Source: Gerris lacustris
Lineage: Eukaryota; Arthropoda; Insecta; Hemiptera; Gerridae
Assembly (NCBI GenBank): GCA_951217055.1
Contig: OX578277.1
Coordinates: 61,288,388 to 61,352,387 of the forward strand
Length of the DNA stretch: 64,000 bases
Direction of reading: 5' to 3'
The position numbers were made by a program, and so were the translations under genes. The notes below the pieces were generated by a model, which ran no database searches, was not told the origin of the DNA, and saw only the letters and a program-made list of their open reading frames with translations. Positions 57,608-64,000 of this stretch are shown piece after piece. Each line of letters opens with the position of its first letter. The first letter of the stretch is position 1.

Positions 57608-58446
57608 TCCATTTTAATGACTAAAAAATACATAAAAACAAAACAATCCATCAATCAATTACAAATTCTTTACAAAATGGTTAAAATTGAGGAAACTGGT
57701 CTATTACAGACATCCTGTATCTCAGGTTCAATCTTATCTCTAATACAGTTTTTTAAAAACATCGTATTACTTACATTGAGTAGTCTTCCCAAATAAACTT
57801 CCTCTATAAGAGAGCGTCAAATTGAGTCATAATTAAATTACGTTATGTGAATAAGAAATTTTTTTGATTAACTTCAAAAAACATTAATTAAATAAAATTT
57901 AACTATTTAAAAAAATGAAACATGTAAAGTGATTTTACATTTGTACATATAAGACAAAACAAATAACAAAATATTTTACCAATTTAAATATAAAGTGGGG
58001 AATTAAATTCAAAATAAAACCATTAACAATGAATGACTATATGTTGGGAAGATGTAATTTTTAACCGAGAACCTTCGTTGTATAAAATCAAATTTAAAAA
58101 TTAAATGGCCTTAAAAAGTTAACTTTAAAGGTATTATAAAGAAAGAATATAGTTATGTCATCAAATTGAACCAATTGTTAAGCATTATAACTATTTATTA
58201 TCTCTAATTTCTGTGATTATATGGAAGAATTATGATTCAATTATGTGATATGGTAAGTAGCGCTGCCTAGGAGTGGTCAATATAACTAATTTAGCAATGT
58301 TCTTGCTTTCAATTCTACTATGTGAAAGACATTTCTCTAAATTCCAATGGTTGTATCTTTATTGATATCTTATTGTTTGTTGGTTACCAATTTGTAAGAT
58401 TTGGTTGAAATTGTTACTTTAACAATTAACAATTTAACCCATTTAA

Positions 58447-59073
58447 AAACCAAAAGTTATTTGTTCTATTGTAGACAACCTTTATCCAATTAAATTAATT
58501 AAATCCCTATGGTATAAAACAAAAAACACAATTGAAACTACATCATCACATAACTCAATAGATATCAATAATAAACAACAATATTTCACTAGTGTAACAT
58601 ACATTCCAGGTCTTACTGAAAAATTAAAAAAAACCATGCAACTCAATGATTGTGGACATGTGAAAATCGCCCTAAAACCTACTGACAAACTGTTAAATCT
58701 ATATAGCAATTTAAAGGATAAAATCAGTAAGGACAATAGATCTAACTTAATTTATAAGACAAATTGCTTAAATTGTGAGAAAACATATATCGGAGAAACA
58801 TCCCAAAAACTAAAAAACCGACAGTATTACCATAAAAATGACATAAAAACCAAGTCACAAAAAACAGCGCTAGCAATTCATGCCTTTAACACCGGACATA
58901 ATTTTGATTTTAACAACACCAAAATCTTAGATTATGAGCGCAATACAAACAAAAGAAGAATATACGAAGCATTTCACATCTACAAAAATTCGGACATCAC
59001 TCTCAATCATAAATCGGACGCTAGCCATATTAACAAAAATTATAATCTAATATTCAAAAAATTCAAGAATTAA
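58447..59073 (+). CDS. GIY-YIG endonuclease domain protein of the Penelope element
   Basis: The frame is open from 58447 (first ATG 58636; 145 aa from there). Before the ATG it reads YFTSVTYIPGLTEKLKKTMQ, the linker that normally follows the Penelope RT. After it come LIYKTNCLNCEKTYIGETSQ, then KLKNRQYYHK and AIHAFNTGHNFDFNNTKILD, then RRIYEAFHI. These give the Penelope GIY-YIG signature: C-x2-C, YIGET, R--EH-like and the E of the E-A-x-x-I helix. The endonuclease nicks target DNA in this family. The reverse transcriptase that should precede it is gone, and the frame begins inside the left terminal repeat. So it is an internally deleted copy whose EN part is undamaged. Confidence 0.85.
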   Translation, partial: KPKVICSIVDNLYPIKLIKSLWYKTKNTIETTSSHNSIDINNKQQYFTSVTYIPGLTEKLKKTMQLNDCGHVKIALKPTDKLLNLYSNLKDKISKDNRSNLIYKTNCLNCEKTYIGETSQKLKNRQYYHKNDIKTKSQKTALAIHAFNTGHNFDFNNTKILDYERNTNKRRIYEAFHIYKNSDITLNHKSDASHINKNYNLIFKKFKN

Positions 59074-60177
59074 ATACATACAAGTAATAATAAAAATCAA
59101 TAATATCTAAATTCTTAACAGCAATTTATAATAAATAACAACGATTAAAATAATAATAATTATACAAATAGATTATGAATATAAAATATTAATTATTAAA
59201 TAATAGATAATAAACATAGAAATATATACAAAAAACAAATTACATTATAACAATAATTAAAATAATAACAATATATAAAAAAACGTAATTTTATTAAATT
59301 TATTTAATAATAAATTACAATAGAACAAATAACTTTTGGTTTTTAAATGGGTTAAATTGTTAATTGTTAAAGTAACAATTTCAACCAAATCTTACAAATT
59401 GGTAACCAACAAACAATAAGATATCAATAAAGATACAACCATTGGAATTTAGAGAAATGTCTTTCACATAGTAGAATTGAAAGCAAGAACATTGCTAAAT
59501 TAGTTATATTGACCACTCCTAGGCAGCGCTACTTACCATATCACATAATTGAATCATAATTCTTCCATATAATCACAGAAATTAGAGATAATAAATAGTT
59601 ATAATGCTTAACAATTGGTTCAATTTGATGACATAACTATATTCTTTCTTTATAATACCTTTAAAGTTAACTTTTTAAGGCCATTTAATTTTTAAATTTG
59701 ATTTTATACAACGAAGGTTCTCGGTTAAAAATTACATCTTCCCAACATATAGTCATTCATTGTTAATGGTTTTATTTTGAATTTAATTCCCCACTTTATA
59801 TTTAAATTGGTAAAATATTTTGTTATTTGTTTTGTCTTATATGTACAAATGTAAAATCACTTTACATGTTTCATTTTTTTAAATAGTTAAATTTTATTTA
59901 ATTAATGTTTTTTGAAGTTAATCAAAAAAATTTCTTATTCACATAACGTAATTTAATTATGACTCAATTTGACGCTCTCTTATAGAGGAAGTTTATTTGG
60001 GAAGACTACTCAATGTAAGTAATACGATGTTTTTAAAAAACTGTATTAGAGATAAGATTGAACCTGAGATACAGGATGTCTGTAATAGACCAGTTTCCTC
60101 AATTTTAACCATTTTGTAAAGAATTTGTAATTGATTGATGGATTGTTTTGTTTTTATGTATTTTTTAGTCATTAAAA

Positions 60178-60215
60178 TGGACTGAGGATGACCTTACTTA
60201 GGGTCGAAACGTTTC
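60178..60215 (+). ncRNA. Hammerhead-like ribozyme core, right arm
   Basis: CTGAGGA (60182-60188), extra T, GACC (60190-60193), loop, GGTC (60202-60205), GAAAC (60206-60210), then GTTTCC. It is the inverted twin of the left-arm motif. Confidence 0.6.
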
Positions 60216-60399
60216 CTACCAAAATTTAATTGCCGTTTTTTCTACACCTACCTTATCCATCTTTTTTTTAATAAAAAAAATCGATTTATAAAAATAATAC
60301 ATGGAAAGAACACATTGAACACTCCTCATAGGAATCTTTTTCTAGCCATGGCACAGATTTTAAAGCTATAGCAACTCTCCTCGTATCATGAATAAACGT

Positions 60400-61130
60400 T
60401 TGAGCTCAGATAACTATAACTTCGTTTACGAAAAATTGGACGACCATGGAAAGAACATCATATTTCGAATCGTTTTTATGATTATGAAAACTATTATTAA
60501 GTATTAGGAGGCGGCAGCATTCCGATTCCGAATGAGAGTGCTCGGTGTCGGTAATTAAATAATTAGTAACTGGGTTAAGCACGAGGCCTAGGCATCCGAT
60601 TATGAAATGCAAGCGTCGACATTTCGATTCCGAAAGTCCGATTCAAGAATAAATGATTTTCAGTATTCAGTAAACGAGCGATGGATGGTATTTCGATTCC
60701 GAGTAATCGGACTAACTGGGTTAGGCACTAGGCCAAGGCATCCGATTATGAAGTAATTCGAAACGCGAGCGTCGACATTTCGATTCCGAGCGTCCGATTC
60801 AAGAATAAATTATATTCAGTGAACGAGCGATGGGTGGAATTTCGATTACGAGTGATCGGACCCGGAGCCGAACACTCGATTATGAGAACGATTTCGAATT
60901 GAGTGGAACTAACTTCGAGCGATCAAATAATCGGTCTCATAATCGAGTGTTTGGACCCGGAGCCGATCACTCGATTATGAGAACGATTTCGAATAATAAT
61001 CGAATTGAGTTGAACTAACTTCGAGCGATCAAATAATCGGTCTCCTATACCGATTATAAATAAACGATTACGAGCATTCGATTATTGTTGCATAATCGAT
61101 TTAAACGATTATTTTAATCGATTATGCCCA
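60400..61130. repeat. Subterminal tandem repeats of the hAT right end
   Basis: GACCCGGAGCCGA...ACTCGATTATGAGAACGA recurs about 95 bp apart (60858, 60953). GCGTCGACATTTCGATTCCG recurs about 157 bp apart (60612, 60769). The CGATTAT/ATAATCG core is repeated many times; hAT transposases commonly bind such subterminal motifs. Confidence 0.7.
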
Positions 61131-61136
61131 TCACTA

Positions 61137-61144
61137 ATAGCTAC
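61137..61144. repeat. hAT target-site duplication (right)
   Basis: ATAGCTAC, identical to 53406-53413. Confidence 0.9.
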
Positions 61145-62471
61145 GTTATAATGTTTTGTAATTCAAACTTGAAATGTTTTCTTTTTGGACATTACTCGAC
61201 AACGCTTAGTATTCTTAGTGATCTAGCATTAACAATTATCAAGAAAGGTGATATAGGGTGTGATTTCCACGTTGAGGGTTGGATTCAAATCTGCAAGATA
61301 TTCCGGAAGACTCTTGCCTTGGAGATGGGCCATTTAGTTTAGCACGGTCTTATCCCACAAGGGGATTAGGGTTGCCTTTAATTTAACCAAGGGAATGTTG
61401 TTTCGGGATTCCTATTCTACAAGGGCGAGGAGAATGCCTCCGACTCTGTACCACAAGAGCGCCGGGTTTCACTTGCTTTGCAAATCCATCCCAAAATTAT
61501 AAGGATTGGCTCTCTGAATCTCTAGAATTGCTAAATCCTACTTAATAGCCGCAATGAATCGTAGAAGCAACACCTTGATCCTGAGCTCTTCTTATTCTCT
61601 AGTATTTAGAAACAAAGATTATTTTTATTTGTATTTAATCTAAATAGTTTAATTCTGTAGGCTTTAAATAATTAAAATAAAATAAATATTCGTCATGGTG
61701 AAACACTTAAATTCAGTTACTGAACAGTCAAAAAAGTGTACTTCGCTAAAAATGCTTTATGTTTAGCTTCTGTGTTGCTAGAACTCACTAGATCCATTTT
61801 AATCATTTTTTCCACCTAAATTTTCGCTTTTTGTCAACATGTTTGTAATACTATTTTTAACAGACTTCTGTTCGAGCTGCTCCTGGTTAAGTGTAATTCT
61901 GAAGGCGCATCCACACTAAGCCGAATGAGGCCAATCAGCCTGTGCAATTGAAGCATATTAATTATGTAATAACACCTTGTTTGAGATATTTTTGTTCAAG
62001 CTGAGACCGGTGTTGTGGCGCGGCGTGGCGTACTACTCAATTTTATATAAATATTGAATAAAAGAATTATCGAGGATGAACGAAAACTCAATAATAAATT
62101 AAAATAATTACTACGTTTCCATGAGTTTTCAAAACCGTTTTTACCACAATTTTGAAAGCTATAATCTCCAATACTAGTTATAGTTGTCAGGTTATAATAT
62201 CTCTGCTCGTCATACCTACTCCGCTGGTATCAATTCTGTTTTCAATTCAATACCCGTTTCCGTGCTATTTTTCAAAAAAGTTTCAATACAAAACCAAAAA
62301 TTTGCTGTTGTGACCTTGAACTTAACGTTTTGAAATCACCATTTGCATTCAATACCAATACCGTTTTTTGTAAACTCATGGAAACCTAGTAATTGTTTTT
62401 AAAGCAAATGTCAAAGAACGACTGCCTGAAGTGTCATTATAAACAAATAGAAAATGAACAACAAAAAAGAT
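61145..62471. other. Intron sequence, nothing recognised
   Basis: 61.3-61.5 kb is a little richer in G+C but has no frame or known signature. Confidence 0.4.
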
Positions 62472-62765
62472 TTATTTTGTTGTGTGAACCAGTACTTCGT
62501 GGAGTTCGTGATGAGTTGCCAGTGTCAGCCTCAGTCGGTCCATTGTATTCCGAAGGTTACTGATGAAGTCGTCTTGTGTTTGCTGTCGCATATCGGTTGA
62601 TGTCATGAAGTCGTCTAGCAAGCGTAAGGTTGATCCGTAGACCAGTTGCGCCGAGCTCGCTCCATAAGGCCGCTCTCATGCCAAATAAAACTGTAGGAAG
62701 AGTGCCTGACCACTGCTTGTTTTCGTGACACCTGAGCGCTGTTTTTAACTGACGTTGCCACACCG
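62472..62765 (-). pseudogene. Gypsy integrase C-terminal relic
   Basis: The minus strand reads RQLKTALRCHENKQWSGTLP then TVLFGMRAALWSELGAT. After a frameshift it continues LVYGSTLRLLDDFMTSTDMR to a stop at 62472. This is the 'LK-AL-C-...W---LP-VLLGIRAA-KEDL--S-AELVYG--LRLPG-F' region of Gypsy integrases. The rest of the element is not present. Confidence 0.75.
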
Positions 62766-63184
62766 GTATTCTTGCTTTTTATTACTCAGCAATGAACATT
62801 TACATTTTATGGATAAATTAAAAATTATGTCTCGATATGAATGGTTGAAATTTAGCTTTTAGACTGTCTTCGAATAACATATTGTCATTCAGAATTAAAT
62901 AATTTCTTTGAATGTTATTTTTGTTGTATTATTATAATAAAAATAATGTCCAGGTTATTCTGCTGACAACCGAAATTTCCAAGCAGACCTCCAGTGATTC
63001 ACGGGCCATCAGTTGGCGTGCGCTGCTCTAGAGGACTCAAGTCTTTAAAGGAACATTAGAGAATAATTCAGAATATCTATTTTGATAATCATTAATCTCT
63101 ACTTTGTTTCTTCTTATTTTTTTTCTTTCTAAATTCGTAGTTTTATGCGTGCTTTTAGAAACTTTGTTATTATTTTTTGTTTAG
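62766..63184. other. End of the large DGK intron
   Basis: Closes with a T-rich tract (TATTTTTTGTTTAG) serving as acceptor. Nothing else recognised. Confidence 0.5.
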
Positions 63185-63298
63185 AGAGAAGCCGTAAGCT
63201 GAGCATGATAGATATTAGTTCTCTTAAAGTGAACCTAAAGGATGTCGTCTGCTATCTCTCTTTATTGGAAGCCGGACGACCAGAGGATAAACTAGAAT
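63185..63298 (+). CDS. Dgk: Type I diacylglycerol kinase, exon before the EF hands
   Basis: Acceptor TTTGTTTAG ends 63184; donor GAAT|GTAAGT. It completes a Glu codon begun in the exon at 47839, then reads [37 protein letters not shown], and one base (T) of the next codon. [16 protein letters not shown] is the near-invariant segment directly before the first EF hand of type I diacylglycerol kinases (next residues F-M-F). The enzyme phosphorylates diacylglycerol to phosphatidic acid at membranes under calcium control. EF hands, C1 and catalytic domains must lie beyond the window. No other in-frame reading of the exon is open. Confidence 0.88.
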
Positions 63299-63403
63299 GT
63301 AAGTAATAATAATTTTTCTTGAATCAATTAAGACACTTTAAGGAATGAATAAGTTAAAGGCAATAAACTACTGAGCTGTCATAATAATTATTTTTATTAT
63401 GAC

Positions 63404-63720
63404 TAGAGGACTCTGCCCCTACTCGCTTCCATCCTCCTGATTGAAGTATGATATCGAATTCACCCAAAAAATAATTATATTTCCCTACAAAATAAAGAAA
63501 TGTCAGTCATTATTTAAAAAATAAAAATGTGGGTTTGATATCATACTTTATACAATCGGGAACGAGTATGATATTAAACCCACCCAAACTAAAATATAAT
63601 TATGGAACGATAAAATTTCCCTACATATATAATTAGTGGAAAAAAATGGGTGGGGTTAATATAATTCTATTTACATTGGCGTAAGAGTATGATATGGACC
63701 CCACCCAAGCTTCACTTCAT
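63404..63720 (+). repeat. Short tandem array, three diverged copies
   Basis: GAGTATGATAT followed by a CCCACCCAA-type block occurs near 63446, 63566 and 63686 (about 120 bp spacing), with TTTCCCTACA between. Next to a CTCTGCCCCTACTCGCTTCC repeat end. Confidence 0.65.
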
Positions 63721-63736
63721 ACGCTTATTCGGGATT

Positions 63737-64000
63737 GGGCACTTAGCACTTATTTACTTCAGCACCCCCCTTGGTTCTAAACAATAATAGTCTACCATAC
63801 AAAAGTCTCAAAGGTTTGTGTGTTTGTCTCCCCAAGACATTGAGACTCCTGGGGCAGTTTTATATTTAATATTTGATACTTTATCTTAATAGTTGATTAG
63901 ACTAAGGGATATGATCACAAGTGTGATATTCCTTTTTCCCAAGGTACATTGGAATAAATATCCCTTCGTCTTAATAGTGATTTAGACTAGGGATTATATG
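63737..64000 (+). repeat. Dispersed repeat, copy 2, and palindromic tail
   Basis: TTCAGCACCCCCCTTGGTTC ... GAGACTCCTGGGGC matches 49383-49505. Beyond it, GATTAGACTAAGGGATAT and GATTTAGACTAGGGATTAT flank a short inverted ATCACAAGTGTGAT. Confidence 0.6.

Larger units (their letters stand above)
57457..60285 (+). mobile_element. Penelope-like element with inverted terminal repeats, RT deleted
   Basis: Two arms of about 975 bp, 57499-58473 and 59316-60290 inverted, enclose an 842-bp centre with a GIY-YIG gene. The left side has an extra 42-bp extension (AATAAACCTTAGGTTTATT). Penelope elements (Athena/Penelope order) are known for pseudo-LTRs in direct or inverted arrangement, one-sided extensions and variable target duplications, all seen here. 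Each arm contains a hammerhead-like core. No reverse transcriptase remains, so it depends on another copy. Confidence 0.85.
53414..61136 (+). mobile_element. Complete hAT transposon, 7.7 kb, with a nested Penelope element
   Basis: The ends are TAGAGATGGGCATAATCGAT (53414) and the inverse of TAGTGATGGGCATAATCGAT (ending 61136): 19 of 20 bases match, and TAG-G is the usual hAT start. An exact 8-bp duplication flanks it. It carries an open transposase gene (53872-55821), five 218-bp tandem repeats, a Penelope-like insertion at 57457-60285, and repeated ATAATCGA/TCGATTAT motifs near both ends. Without the insertion it would be about 4.9 kb. Confidence 0.93.

Overview
The window is strongly AT-rich eukaryotic DNA dominated by introns and repeats. 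It looks like an arthropod: it has an insect-type Gypsy/errantivirus with env, plus Merlin, hAT and Penelope-like elements, and host exons with GT-AG introns. A crustacean such as a parasitic copepod would fit, but nothing here proves the species. There is no bacterial gene organisation.

Host genes. The clearest host locus is a plus-strand type I diacylglycerol kinase. Three exons (46028-46178, 47839-48006, 63185-63298) join in phase across introns of 1.66 kb and 15.2 kb. The last ends in a sequence typical of the segment just before the DGK EF hands, so the gene continues beyond the window. Two weaker exon candidates lie upstream (19643-19687, with a good ATG, and 35916-36029). A 50-codon MADF-domain piece lies on the minus strand at 2847-2999.

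Layout. 0-7.5 kb: diverged repeats, a LINE 3' end inside a terminal-inverted-repeat (TIR) element, and several hairpins. 7573-15739: a complete endogenous errantivirus with two 308-bp LTRs that read as identical, a TGCA target duplication, a tRNA-Ser-type primer site, and open gag, pol and env; the sequence suggests env takes its start codon from a leader exon by splicing. 15.7-46 kb: intergenic or intronic DNA full of foldback and TIR elements. These include a 954-bp palindromic MITE whose empty site is visible in a second repeat copy, a Penelope terminal fragment with a hammerhead-like motif, long AT microsatellites inside a palindrome, and a 3-kb element with long inverted arms carrying a broken cysteine-rich gene.

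48-63.2 kb is the large DGK intron. It holds a Merlin transposase with a 67-bp intron, a decayed ZMYM-type hAT transposase, and a 7.7-kb hAT element (53414-61136; TSD ATAGCTAC; open 649-aa transposase). Inside the hAT are five 218-bp tandem repeats and a nested Penelope-like element (57457-60285; 17-bp TSD; large inverted terminal repeats with hammerhead-like cores; GIY-YIG gene without reverse transcriptase). A Gypsy integrase relic lies just upstream of the last DGK exon.

Nesting gives a relative order of events: the hAT came before the Penelope insertion, and the long-arm element came before a family-C repeat that split its right arm. The errantivirus looks like the youngest arrival.
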